Shown: positions 52,226-62,200 of the stretch, in pieces | Layout of the letters: every line of letters begins with the position of its first letter | Numbering within the stretch: position 1 is the first letter of the stretch | Assembly (NCBI RefSeq): GCF_013376045.1 | Contig: NZ_JABMJG010000005.1 | Span: 504,080-568,079 of the forward strand | DNA length: 64,000 nt | Direction: 5' to 3' | From: Variovorax sp. SG517 | Lineage (GTDB): Bacteria > Pseudomonadota > Gammaproteobacteria > Burkholderiales > Burkholderiaceae_C | Program-made: the position numbers and the translations under genes | The notes under the pieces: generated by a model | What the model was told of the DNA's origin: nothing | Database searches by the model: none | Seen by the model: only the letters and a program-made list of their open reading frames with translations

Positions 52226-54115
52226 TTAAGCGGCGGCCGCCTGCGCGGCCGCCGCGCGCTGCGCCTGTATCGCCTGGCGCAGCACGCGCGGCGACACGGG
52301 CTTGTAGAGCACCGTGATGCCGGCGCTCGCCACTTCGCGCAGGCGGTCGGGCTTGGTCTCGCCGGTCACCAGCAGGCGGGCGGTGCCCGCGCCGATGCCG
52401 CGCGGATGACGCTCCAGCGCGGCGATCACGTCCAGGCCGTTGTCGCCGCCCTGCAGCAGCAGGTCGCTGACGACCACGTCGGGCGGGCGCTCCCAGCCGT
52501 CGGCCAGGGCCAGCGCCTCGGCGCGGGTCTGCGCGGGCAGCACCTCGGCCCCCCAGTTGGAGAGCACCACCGTCAGTCCCTCGAGGATGGTGCGCTCGTC
52601 GTCGATCACGAGGATGCGCACGTTCGCCAGGCCTTCCTCCTCGTCGATGGCCGCGATGGCCGCCGGCGCCGCGGGCGCGGGCAGCGCGGCCGGCGCCGAA
52701 CGCACCAGCACCCGCACGCAGGTGCCCTTGTTCAGCTTCGAACTCAGCTCCACGCGCGTGTTGAGCAGCTCCGCGAGGCGCTGCACCGTGGCCAGGCCCA
52801 GCCCCATGCCGCGCGCGCCGCGCGATGCCTGCCGGCTGGCGGGCTCCACCTGGTAGAACTCCTCGAACACCCGCGCCTGGTGGTGCGCGGCGATGCCCAC
52901 GCCGGTGTCGACCACGTCGATGCGCACGCCCCGGCCGCGCCGCCGCGCGCCGATCAGCACGCCACCCTCGATGGTGTGGCGCAGCGAGTTGGACACCAGG
53001 TTGTTCAGGATGCGCGAGAGCATCACGTAGTCGCAGCGCACCCACACGTCGGTCTTGCGCACCACCAGCCGCAGGCCCTGCTGCTCGGCCACGGGGCGGA
53101 AGTTGCGGCTGATCTCCTCGAAGAGCCGGTCGAGCGGGAAGTCGATCCACTGCGGCTGCAGCACGCCCGCATCCAGCTGCGACAGGTTCAGCAGTTCGGA
53201 GAAGAGGCGGTCCAGCGAATCGACGCACTCGCGGATGTGGCCGATGCGCTGCAGCTTCACCGGATCGCTCTCGCCGTTGGCCAGGCCGTCGGAGAACAGC
53301 GTGAGCGCGTGCAGCGGCTGGCGCAGGTCGTGGCTGGCGGCGGCCAGCAGGCGGGTCTTGGCCTGGCTGGCCACCTCCAGCTGCTGGTTCTTGCGCGCCA
53401 GCTCGGCGGTGGCCTCGTTGATGCGGCTCTGCAGCAGCCGGTGGCTCTCGGCAAGCGCGCGCGCGGCCTGGTTGAAACCCTGCTGCAGGTGGCGCACCTC
53501 GGCCGTGCCCTCGACGGACACGCTCGCGTCCTCGCCCGCGCCCAGGCGGTCGACCGCCTTGCCCAGCGCGCGGATCGGCTCGCTGATGCGGCGCGCCGCC
53601 CACCAGCCGGCCAGGCCCACGCCCGCCAGGCTGATCGCCAGCACCAGCCCCACGTTGAACCACACCGAGCGCCGCGCGTTCTGCACGGCGGCCAGGCTCA
53701 TCTCGACCATCACCTTGCCGTTGTGCCGGCCGTCGTCGCCCACGACGGGCACCACCACCTGCAGGCCCTCGCCGCGGGCGCGGTCGAGGGTCTCGGAGTT
53801 GGCCACGATCTCGCCGTCCTCCGTCCAGATCTGCACCTGCTGCACGTTGGGCTGGTAGGTGCCCGACTGGGCGGTGCGCGCCAGCGCGCGGCGGTCCATG
53901 CGCGCCAGCGGCGCCTGCGCCACGGTGGCCACCTGCAGCGCCACCGTCTGCGCGTTGGCGCGCATCAGTTCGGTGAGGTTGCCCAGGTGCTGCCGCGTCA
54001 GCACGGCGATCGCCGCCAGCGTGGCCAGGGTCGCCGGCACCATCGCCAGCAGGATCAGCTGCTGGGCGAAGGTCAGGCGGGCCAGGCCGCGCAGGACACG
54101 GAAGTTCCAGTTCAT
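52226..54115 (-). CDS. Hybrid sensor histidine kinase / response regulator 2
   Basis: A 629-residue paralogue of the kinase at 48886-50892. Transmembrane helices at about residues 18-40 and 150-172 bracket a periplasmic sensor of about 110 residues; a HAMP linker and coiled coil follow. The phospho-acceptor His is in LLAAASHDLRQPLHALT, the ATPase domain shows NLVSNSLRHT, DTGVGI and GMGLGLATVQ, and the receiver has ILVIDDERTI, Asp in VVSDLLLQGG and Lys in YKPV. It is divergent from two PhnD-like binding proteins, which may supply its signal. Confidence 0.9.
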   Translation of the reverse strand: MNWNFRVLRGLARLTFAQQLILLAMVPATLATLAAIAVLTRQHLGNLTELMRANAQTVALQVATVAQAPLARMDRRALARTAQSGTYQPNVQQVQIWTEDGEIVANSETLDRARGEGLQVVVPVVGDDGRHNGKVMVEMSLAAVQNARRSVWFNVGLVLAISLAGVGLAGWWAARRISEPIRALGKAVDRLGAGEDASVSVEGTAEVRHLQQGFNQAARALAESHRLLQSRINEATAELARKNQQLEVASQAKTRLLAAASHDLRQPLHALTLFSDGLANGESDPVKLQRIGHIRECVDSLDRLFSELLNLSQLDAGVLQPQWIDFPLDRLFEEISRNFRPVAEQQGLRLVVRKTDVWVRCDYVMLSRILNNLVSNSLRHTIEGGVLIGARRRGRGVRIDVVDTGVGIAAHHQARVFEEFYQVEPASRQASRGARGMGLGLATVQRLAELLNTRVELSSKLNKGTCVRVLVRSAPAALPAPAAPAAIAAIDEEEGLANVRILVIDDERTILEGLTVVLSNWGAEVLPAQTRAEALALADGWERPPDVVVSDLLLQGGDNGLDVIAALERHPRGIGAGTARLLVTGETKPDRLREVASAGITVLYKPVSPRVLRQAIQAQRAAAAQAAAA

Positions 54116-54173
54116 GAGGGCATCGGACGCATGGGGGCCGAGCTTATGGGGGCCGTCCGGGGCGGGAAAGCTA

Positions 54174-54215
54174 GGTAAAACATCACAAAAAATGCTTGTA
54201 ATTGATATTTAATGA
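54174..54215. promoter_or_regulatory. AT-rich promoter region for the PhnD-like pair
   Basis: The stretch around AAAACATCACAAAAAATGC and TTGTAATTGATATTTAATG is the most AT-rich run in this neighbourhood and lies between the divergent kinase and PhnD-like genes. It probably contains promoters for both. Exact boxes are uncertain. Confidence 0.4.
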
Positions 54216-54288
54216 CGTCCGCGCTGCCATGTTAGACCCGCCGATGCGCGCCGGCCCTATGTCTTTCGCTCCAGAAATGCTGGCTTCC

Positions 54289-55317
54289 ATGCGCCGATTC
54301 GCCGAGTTTCCAGCCGCGTTCCTCCGCGCGGCGACCCTGGCGTTGCTGGCCGGACTGCTGCCGCTCGCGGCACCGGCCCAGGTCAGCCCGCTGGACGGCC
54401 CGGTGCGCTTCGGCATCCTGCCGCTGGGCGGCGCCTTCGAGTCGCGCAGCGACTGGGACCCGCTGCTGGCCGAGCTCAGCCGCGCCATCGGCCGGCCGGT
54501 GAGCGTGCTTTCGGTCAACTCGTACGAGGCGCTGGAGCAGGCCATCCAGCGCGACGAGGTCGACATGGCCTTCCTGTCCGGAAAGATGGCGCTCGACGCC
54601 GTCACCCAGCGCCGCATGAAGGTGGTGGCGCAGGTGGTGCGCCACGACGGCCTGCCGGGCTACCGCGCGCTGCTGCTCGCGCGCAAGGCGCCGCCCTTCA
54701 ATTCGCTGAAGAACCTGCTGGAGCAGCCCGATCGCTGGCGGCTGGCGCGCGGCGAGAAGCAGTCGGTGTCGGGCTTCATCGTGCCGCAGCTGCAGCTCTT
54801 CCTGCCGAACCACATCGCGATGGAGACGCGCTTTCGCAGCGAGTTCGTCGGCACCCACCAGGCCACCGCGCTGGCCGTGGCCAACAACGAGGCCGACGTG
54901 GCCACCAACAACACCGCCGACTTCGAGCGCTTCAAGACACGCTTTCCGGCCGAGACCGAGCGGCTGCAGGTGCTGTGGGAGTCGGAGCTGATACCGCACG
55001 CGCAGATCGTGGTGCGGCGCGAATACCCGCCCGAGCTGCGCAAGCGCGTGCAGGCCTTCCTGGTCGGCTACGGTCGCGCCAAGGGGCCGCGCGGCGACGC
55101 CGAGCGCGTGGTGCTGAAGTCGCTGCACGACCTGGCCGGCTTCGTGGCCGCCGACAACAGCTCGCTGCAGCCGGCCGCCAGGCTGGCCTACCAGCTCGCG
55201 AAGCAGAACGCCATGACGGCGCAGTGGGTGAACGACGCCGCGCGCGAGGCCCGCCTGCAGCGCATCGAGAGCAACTACGAGGGACAGGTCGCCGTGCTGA
55301 AGGACGTGTCGCCGTGA
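54289..55317 (+). CDS. PhnD-like periplasmic phosphonate/phosphate-type binding protein 1
   Basis: A protein of about 342 residues with a signal peptide (FLRAATLALLAGLLPLAAPAQ) and the type-2 periplasmic-binding fold of PF12974: VRFGILPLGGAFESRSDWDPL, DEVDMAFLSGKMALDAV, GTHQATALAVANNEADVATN. It is closely similar along its whole length to the next gene, so the two arose by tandem duplication. No permease or ATPase is nearby. The start is uncertain; 54289 gives a standard leader, but ATGs at 54229, 54244 and 54259 are in frame and none has a good ribosome-binding site. Confidence 0.8.
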   Translation: MRRFAEFPAAFLRAATLALLAGLLPLAAPAQVSPLDGPVRFGILPLGGAFESRSDWDPLLAELSRAIGRPVSVLSVNSYEALEQAIQRDEVDMAFLSGKMALDAVTQRRMKVVAQVVRHDGLPGYRALLLARKAPPFNSLKNLLEQPDRWRLARGEKQSVSGFIVPQLQLFLPNHIAMETRFRSEFVGTHQATALAVANNEADVATNNTADFERFKTRFPAETERLQVLWESELIPHAQIVVRREYPPELRKRVQAFLVGYGRAKGPRGDAERVVLKSLHDLAGFVAADNSSLQPAARLAYQLAKQNAMTAQWVNDAAREARLQRIESNYEGQVAVLKDVSP

Positions 55318-56387
55318 CGCTTGCCAGGCCGTTCGCCTCGCTGCTTGCTTCACTGCTTGCTTCGTTGCTCGTGCTGGCCGCCTTCGCCGCCGCGCCGGCC
55401 GTCGCGCAGGTGCAGCACGGCGCCGCCGCCGCCCCTGCGGCCGAGAAGGCCGCGCCGCCCGCCGTGCGGATGATCCGCTTCGGCGTGCTGCCGCTGGGCG
55501 GCACCGTCGAGTCGCGCGCGCTGTGGGCCCCGCTCATGAACGACATGAGCCGCGCCCTCGGCATGCCGGTCAACATGTATTCGGTGCCGACCTACGAGGA
55601 ACTCGACCGCGCCATCGGCCGCGACGAGATCGACATGGCCTTTCTCTCGGCCAAGATGGCGCTCGACGCCGTGATGCAGCGGCGCATGAAGGTGCTGGCG
55701 CAGATCGCGCGCCACCCCAGCGTGCCCGAGCACCGCGCCGTGCTGCTGGTGCGCAAGGCCGGGCCGCTCAACACGCTCGAGGGCCTGCTCGCACAGCCCG
55801 AGAAGTGGCGGCTCGCGCGCGGCGACAGCCGCTCCGTCACCGGCTTCATCGTGCCGCAGAGCCAGCTCTTCCTGCCGAACAACATCGAGATGGAGACGCG
55901 CTTCCGCAGCGAGATCGTGGGCACCCACCAGGCCACCGCGCTGGCCGTGGCCAACGGCGACGCCGACGTGGCCACCAACAACACCACCGACTTCGAGCGC
56001 TTCCGCCAGCAGTTCCCGGTGGAGGCCGAGCGGCTGCAGGTGGTGTGGGAATCGGAGCCGCCGCCCGGTGCGCCGATGGTGGTGCGGCGCGACTTCCCGC
56101 CCGAGTTCCAGGTGCGGCTGCAGAACTTCCTGACCGGCTACGGCAGGGCCAAGGGCGCGCGCGGCGACGCCGAGCGCGAAGTGCTCAAGAGCCTGCGCGC
56201 GGCCTACGGCTACGTCGCGGCCGACGACAGCGCGCTGCTGCCGCAGGCGCGGCTGGAGCACCAGCTCGGCAGGCAGCGCGCCATGGCCGCATCGTGGGTC
56301 AACGAGGCCGCGCGCGAGCAGCGCCTGCAGCGCATCGAGAAGGCCTACGCGGAGCAGGTCGAGATGCTGCGCTCCGCCGCCCGCTGA
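55314..56387 (+). CDS. PhnD-like periplasmic binding protein 2 (tandem paralogue)
   Basis: A 357-residue paralogue of the preceding gene; shared blocks include EMETRFRSEIVGTHQATALA and KMALDAVMQRRMKVLAQ. A GTG start overlaps the upstream TGA (GTGA at 55314-55317), indicating coupling. The leader ARPFASLLASLLASLLVLAAFAAAPAVAQ contains repeated ASLL units. Differences cluster in the middle loops (for example RHPSVPEH), which line the ligand cleft in this fold, so the two may bind different ligands. Confidence 0.82.
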   Translation: MTLARPFASLLASLLASLLVLAAFAAAPAVAQVQHGAAAAPAAEKAAPPAVRMIRFGVLPLGGTVESRALWAPLMNDMSRALGMPVNMYSVPTYEELDRAIGRDEIDMAFLSAKMALDAVMQRRMKVLAQIARHPSVPEHRAVLLVRKAGPLNTLEGLLAQPEKWRLARGDSRSVTGFIVPQSQLFLPNNIEMETRFRSEIVGTHQATALAVANGDADVATNNTTDFERFRQQFPVEAERLQVVWESEPPPGAPMVVRRDFPPEFQVRLQNFLTGYGRAKGARGDAEREVLKSLRAAYGYVAADDSALLPQARLEHQLGRQRAMAASWVNEAAREQRLQRIEKAYAEQVEMLRSAAR

Positions 56388-56451
56388 GCTGGTCGTTCCG
56401 CGCCTGCCGCGCTTCTTTCTACTCCCTTCGCCGTAGCTCCAGAGCCGCCGC

Positions 56452-56536
56452 CTAGGCCATTAGCTAGGCCTTAAGGCGGATTTGCCACCAGCCCCCCGAG
56501 CCGGAAACTTCGTGTTTCTTTCAGGCAACCCTTGCC
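56452..56536 (+). promoter_or_regulatory. Repeats upstream of the T6SS operon
   Basis: CTAGGCC occurs twice, at 56452-56458 and 56464-56470, spaced one helical turn plus, inside a CCGCCT/AGGCGG frame. GGCAA-CCC-TTGCC forms an inverted repeat at 56524-56536, 15 bases before tssK. These could be operator or leader-mRNA elements for the type VI operon. I found no sigma-54-type -24/-12 element. Confidence 0.3.
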
Positions 56537-56551
56537 GTTGACGGAGTGCGG

Positions 56552-57883
56552 ATGAGTTGGCGAACAAAAGTGGTCTGGAGCGAGGGGATGCTGTTGCAGC
56601 CTCAGCACCTGCAGCAGAGCGAGCGTCATGCCGATCACGCGCGGCACGTGCTGCTGCGTTCGACCACGCCCTACGCATGGGGCTTCGCCGAACTGGAGAT
56701 CGACCCCGCCGCGCTCACGCTGGGCAAGCTGGCGCTGGTGCGCGCGGTGGGCATCTTCGGCGACGGCACCGTCTTCGACATGCCGGCGGTCGACCCGCTG
56801 CCCGAACCCATCGACATTCCCCCGACCATGCGCGACGAGGCCGTGGTGCTCGCGCTGCCGCTGCGCCGCGCCGGCGCGCGCGAGGCCGACGCGGAGGAAT
56901 ATGAAGAACTGGTGCGCCACCGCGTGCTCGAGTCGGAAGTGCCCGACTCCAACACCGCCGGCGAGCGCACCGCGATGCTGCAGCTGGGTCAGCTGCACAC
57001 GCGCCTGATGCGCGCGAGCGAGGCCACCGACGCCTGGACCACCATCGGCGTGGCCCGCGTGGTGGAGCGCCGCGTCGACAACCAGGTGCAGCTCGACCGC
57101 GCCATGCTGCCGCCGCTGCTCGACGTGGCCGGCCATGCCGTCATCCGCGCCTGGCTCGACGAGCTGCTGGGCCTGCTGCGCCAGCGCGGCGAGGCGCTGG
57201 CCGGCCGGCTCACGCAGGGCGGCACCGGCGGCGTGGCCGAGATCGCCGACTTCATGCTGCTGCAGGCCGTCAACCGCAACGAGGCCGTCTTCGCGCACCT
57301 CGCGAAGAGCGCGATGCTGCATCCGCAGCACTTCTTCGAGCATGCGCTGGGGCTGGCTGGCGACCTTGCGAGCTTTCGCGACTCGCGCCGCGTGTCGCGC
57401 TTCGGCCCGTACGTCCACGACGACCTCGCGATGAGCTTCCGCCCGCTCATGGACGACCTGCGCCGCAGCCTGTCGATGGTGTTCGAGCAGTCGGCCATCC
57501 GCATCGAGCTGCACGACCGCAAGCACGGCGTGCGCGTGGCGGTGGTCACCGACGTGGAGCTGCAGCGCAAGGCCACCTTCGTGCTCGCGGTGAGCGCGAG
57601 CATGTCCAGCGAGGCGCTGCGCGCGCGCTTTCCCACGCAGGTCAAGATCGGTCCGGTCGAGCGCATCCGCGACCTCGTCAACCTCGCGCTGCCGGGCGTC
57701 ACGCTCACGCCGATGCCGGTGGCGCCGAGGCAGATTCCCTTCCACACGGGCGCCAACTATTTCGAGCTGGAAACGCGCAACAGCGACCTGTGGCGGCAGC
57801 TCGAGCAGTCGGGCGGCATCGCGATGCACATCGCGGGCGATTTCCCCGGGCTCGATCTTCAGTTCTGGGCGATACGAGCATGA
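56552..57883 (+). CDS. tssK: Type VI secretion baseplate subunit TssK
   Basis: A 443-residue baseplate protein that connects the phage-like baseplate to the TssLM membrane complex. It starts WRTKVVWSEGMLLQPQHLQQ, the hallmark of the family, and continues with DFMLLQAVNRNEAVFAHLAK and a C-terminal head ending in YFELE, SGGIAMHIAGDFPGLDLQFW. The ATG at 56552 has GGAG eight bases upstream; a GTG at 56546 is possible. First gene of the core operon in the window; tssJ, often upstream, is absent. Confidence 0.95.
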   Translation: MSWRTKVVWSEGMLLQPQHLQQSERHADHARHVLLRSTTPYAWGFAELEIDPAALTLGKLALVRAVGIFGDGTVFDMPAVDPLPEPIDIPPTMRDEAVVLALPLRRAGAREADAEEYEELVRHRVLESEVPDSNTAGERTAMLQLGQLHTRLMRASEATDAWTTIGVARVVERRVDNQVQLDRAMLPPLLDVAGHAVIRAWLDELLGLLRQRGEALAGRLTQGGTGGVAEIADFMLLQAVNRNEAVFAHLAKSAMLHPQHFFEHALGLAGDLASFRDSRRVSRFGPYVHDDLAMSFRPLMDDLRRSLSMVFEQSAIRIELHDRKHGVRVAVVTDVELQRKATFVLAVSASMSSEALRARFPTQVKIGPVERIRDLVNLALPGVTLTPMPVAPRQIPFHTGANYFELETRNSDLWRQLEQSGGIAMHIAGDFPGLDLQFWAIRA

Positions 57884-57914
57884 CCCCCAGTGGCACCGTC
57901 AGCGTGGAGCCATC

Positions 57915-59279
57915 ATGAGCACACCTCCCGATCCCTTCGCCGCCTTCGAGTCGGAGCGCACGGTCATCAAGCCCAAGCCGCGCACGCCGGCCGGTACGCC
58001 GCCTGCGCCCGCGCCGACGCCTTTCTTCGGGGGCGCCGATCCGACGCCGGCTGCCGACGTGGGCGAGCTGGGCCTGCTCAATCCGCTGGTGTCGGCCGCC
58101 GGCAAGCTGCTGGTGCTGATCGGCAAGCTGCGCAACCTCGCGCAGCCGCCCAACGTGCCGGCGCTGCGCGCATCGACGGCCGACGCGGTGAACCAGTTCG
58201 ACGCCAGTGCGCGCCGCGCGGGTGTGGGCAACGAGTCGGTGCTGGCCGCGCGCTACGTGCTTTGCACCGCGCTCGACGAGGCCGTGGCCAACACGCCCTG
58301 GGGCGTGCAGGCCGGCTGGAACAAGCAGAGCCTGCTGGTGCAGTTCCACAACGAGACATGGGGCGGCGAGAAGGTGTTCCAGCTGCTGGCCAAGCTCGCG
58401 CAGGACGTGCCCACGCACCGCCAGCTGCTGGAGCTGATCTACAGCGTGCTCGCGCTCGGCTTCGAGGGCCGCTACCGCGTGATCGACAACGGCCGAGCGC
58501 AGCTCGACTCGGTGCGCCAGCGCCTGGCCGACCTCATCGCCAAGGACCGTCCGCCGGTGGAGGCCAAGCTCTCGCCGCACTGGCGCGGGCAGGGCGCGGG
58601 TACGGTGCGGCTGCGCGAATCGCTGCCGCTGTGGGTGTTCGCGGCCGGCTTCGCGCTGCTGCTGGCGCTCGCGTGGTTCGGGCTGCGGCTCACGCTCAAC
58701 TACCGCTCCGACACCACGTACGCGGCGGTGTCCAGCCTGCGCGCGCCCAACATCCAGATCGCGCCGCCCGCGCTGCCGGCGAAGACGCCGCGCCTCGCGC
58801 GCTTCCTGGAGCCCGAGGTGAAGCAGGGCCTGGTGACGGTGACCGACGAGGCCGACCGCAGCGTGGTGCGCCTGCGCGGCGACTCCTTCTTCGGCTCCGG
58901 CAGCGCCGACCCGATGCCGCAGTCGCTGCCGGTGCTGCGCCGCATCGGCCAGGCGCTGGCCGAGGTGAAGGGCGAGGTGCTCATCACCGGCCATTCCGAC
59001 AACCAGCCGATCCGCTCGCTGCGCTATCCGTCCAACTGGCACCTGTCGGCCGCGCGCGCCGATGCGGTGAAAGGCGCGCTCTCCACGCTGGTCGACCCCG
59101 CGCGCATGCGCTCCGACGGCAAGGCCGACGCCGAGCCGGTGGCGCCCAACGACTCACCGGCCAACCGCGCGCGCAACCGCCGCGTCGAGATCGTGCTGCT
59201 GACCGGGCCTGAGGGCGTCGTCGCCACCGCTCCCGCGGCCGCGCCAGCAGCTGCTCCAGCCACGGGAGCGACGAAATGA
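57915..59279 (+). CDS. tssL: Type VI secretion TssL (DotU) with C-terminal OmpA domain
   Basis: A 454-residue inner-membrane protein. The cytoplasmic DotU-like domain spans about 50-220 (RYVLCTALDEAVANTPWG, FHNETWGGEKVFQLL, LGFEGRYRV). One transmembrane helix follows (about 236-257), then a periplasmic OmpA-like peptidoglycan-binding domain (VLITGHSDNQP, NWHLSAARADAV, NRRVEIVL). This is the extended form of TssL that anchors the complex to the cell wall. It is 31 bases after tssK and overlaps tssM by ATGA. Confidence 0.95.
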   Translation: MSTPPDPFAAFESERTVIKPKPRTPAGTPPAPAPTPFFGGADPTPAADVGELGLLNPLVSAAGKLLVLIGKLRNLAQPPNVPALRASTADAVNQFDASARRAGVGNESVLAARYVLCTALDEAVANTPWGVQAGWNKQSLLVQFHNETWGGEKVFQLLAKLAQDVPTHRQLLELIYSVLALGFEGRYRVIDNGRAQLDSVRQRLADLIAKDRPPVEAKLSPHWRGQGAGTVRLRESLPLWVFAAGFALLLALAWFGLRLTLNYRSDTTYAAVSSLRAPNIQIAPPALPAKTPRLARFLEPEVKQGLVTVTDEADRSVVRLRGDSFFGSGSADPMPQSLPVLRRIGQALAEVKGEVLITGHSDNQPIRSLRYPSNWHLSAARADAVKGALSTLVDPARMRSDGKADAEPVAPNDSPANRARNRRVEIVLLTGPEGVVATAPAAAPAAAPATGATK

Positions 59280-62200
59280 TCAAGAAAATCTTCGGCTTCC
59301 TGTTCAGCCCGCTGCTGCTCACGCTGCTGGCGCTGATCGTCGTCGCGCTGCTGATCTGGTGGATCGGTCCGCTGGTGAAGATCGGCTCGCTCGCGCCGCT
59401 GGAGGGCGAGACCACGCGCGCCATCGTCATCGGCGTCATCGTGCTCGTCGTGGTGCTGCGCGCGCTGTACCGCCGCTGGAAAGCGCGCCGCGCGAGCCAG
59501 CACCTGACCGACGGCCTCATGAAGGCGCCCGCCGCCAAGGCCGATGCGCCGGTCAACGGCGAGCAGAAGATCCTCGACACGCGTTTCAGCGAGGCCGTCG
59601 CCACGCTCAAGCAGATGCGCATGCACGCCGCCGGCAAGAAGCCGGGCTGGCGCGACTGGCTTTCCATCTCGGGCGGCAGCTATCTCTACGACCTGCCCTG
59701 GTACGTGTTCATCGGCGCGCCCGGTGCGGGCAAGACCACCGCGCTGGTCAACTCGGGCCTGAGCTTTCCGCTGGCCGAGAAGTTCGGCCCCGGCGCGATC
59801 CGCGGCGTGGGCGGCACGCGCAATTGCGACTGGTGGTTCACCGACGAGGCCGTGCTCATCGACACCGCGGGCCGCTACACCACGCAGGACAGCCACCAGT
59901 CGGAAGACAAGAGCGCGTGGGAAGGCTTCCTGGGGCTGCTGAAGAAGGTGCGTCCGCGCCGGCCGTTGAACGGCGTGTTCCTCACCGTCAGCGTGGCCGA
60001 CCTGCTGAGCCAGGGGCCGGAGGCGCGCACACAGCTCGCGGCATCGATCCGCGCGCGCCTGCTGGAGCTCGACGGCAAGCTCACCACGCGGCTGCCGGTG
60101 TACGTGCTCGTCACCAAGAGCGACCTGCTCTACGGCTTCACCGACTACTTCGACGACCTGGGCAAGGAACAGCGTGCGCAGGTCTTCGGCTTCACGCTGC
60201 CGGCCGACGAGAACCTGCAGGTCGAGGAGAAGGGGCTTTCCACCGCCTTCAACCGCGAGTTCGCGCTGCTGCACAACCGCGTGAACGACGGCCTCATCGC
60301 GCGCATGCAGCGCGAGACCGACGGCAACCGCCGCGCGGCGATCTTCGGCTTTCCCGCGCAGTTCGGCTCCATCGGGCCGCTGCTGTCGGACCTGCTGGAG
60401 CAGGTGTTCACCGGTTCGCGCTTCGCGCAGCCGCCGTGGGTGCGCGGCGTGTACTTCACCAGCGGCACGCAGGAAGGCAGCCCCATCGACCGCGTGATGG
60501 GCAGCCTCGCGCGCAGCTTCGGCATCGAGCGCGCGATGCTCGCGCCGCAGAAGTCCAGCGGGCGCAGCTACTTCCTCACCTCGCTGCTGCGCGACGTGGT
60601 GTTCCCCGAGCAGCGCCTGGCCGGCGCCGACGTGAAGCTGGAGCGCCGCCGCCACACGCTGCGCGTGATCGGCGTGACGGCGATGACGCTCGTCACCGTC
60701 GGCCTGCTCGCGGCCTGGGGCTACAGCACGCTGCAGAACATGAACTACCTCAAGTCGGTCGAGGCCCGCGTGGAGCCCGCCCGGCAGAACCTCGCGGCGC
60801 TGCCCGCGCGCGTGCAGAACCTGGTGGAGGTCGCGCCCGTGCTGCAGAGCCTGCGCGACATCTGGAAGACGCCCGACAACCGCCAGGGCGACGAGCCGCT
60901 GTCGATGACGCTGGGCCTCTACCAGGGCGACAAGCTCGACGCGGCCGCCATGCTCACGCACCAGCGCGCGCTCAACGACGCCTTCCTGCCGCAGATCGCC
61001 AAGCGCATCGAGGACCAGCTGCGCACCGCGCAGAAGGACAACCTCGAGTTCACCTACGAGGCGCTCAAGAGCTATCTGATGCTCTACCAGCCCGAGCACT
61101 TCGACCCCGAGGCGCTGAAGGCCTGGATCACGCTCGACTGGTCGCGCAACCTCGACCGAGGCATTCCCGAGGACCAGCGCAAGCAGCTGGAGGACCAACT
61201 CGACGTGCTCATCGCTCAGGGCCCGCCGCGCTCGCCGCTGAAGATGGACGAGAACCTGGTGCGCAGCGTGCGCGCCGTGCTCGCGAGCTATCCCCTGGAG
61301 CAGCGCGTGTTCAGCCGCCTGAAGCGCCAGCGCGCCAGCAAGGACATTCCGGCCTTCAGCGTGGCCACGGCCACCGGCCCCTCGGGCCCGCTGGTGTTCG
61401 AGCGCATCAGCGGCAAGCCGCTGTCCGATGGCGTGCCGGGCATGTTCACCTACGACGGCTATCACAAGCGCTTCCAGAACGAGGTGACCGTGCTCACCGG
61501 CCTGCTCGCGAACGAAGACCCGTGGGTGCTGGGCCAGGACCGCAACGCCGCCGACCGCCTGCGCGACGTGGCGGCGCTCGGCGCGCTGACCGACCGCGTG
61601 CGCCGCCTCTACCTGGAGGAGTACGTCAAGCAGTGGGAGGCGCTGCTGGCCGACGTGCGCCTGATCCGCGTGAACGGCCTGGAGAAGAACATCGAGACCG
61701 CGCGCATCCTCTCGGGCGTCGATTCGCCGCTCGCGAACTTCCTGCGCGCCGTGGTCAAGCAGACCACGCTGATCCCCGCCGCCGATGCCAACAAGGACGT
61801 GGTCAGCAAGGCCACCGAGACCGTGCGCAACACCCGCAAGGGCCTGGAAGACCTGTTCGGCAGCGACCCTGGCCGCCAGGTGGCGCCCGGCAAGCGCATC
61901 GAGAGCATCGTGGACGACCGCTTCGAGGCGCTGCGCCGGCTCGTCACCGCGGGCGGCCCCAACCAGCCCGCGCCCATCGACGACGCGCTGAAGCTCTTCA
62001 ACGAGGTGTACGTGTACCTCAACGCCGTCGACACAGCCGTGAAGGGCCGCACCTCGCCGCCGCCGGGCGACGTGGCCGGCAAGCTCAAGTCCGACGCCGG
62101 CCGCCTGCCGGAGCCGGTGCGCTCCATGGTCGAGAACCTGAGCCAGGCCGGCGCCGCGCAGGCCCAGGTGGCCGAGCGCGGCAACCTGAGCCAGGACCTG

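Noticed and set aside
52032..52229. A 65-codon plus-strand frame over repeat copy C
   Set aside because: Its second half is the dispersed hairpin repeat, and similar frames arise over the other copies.
56388..56551. A sigma-54 promoter for the T6SS operon
   Set aside because: I looked for a TGGCAC-N5-TTGCA type element before tssK and found no acceptable match.
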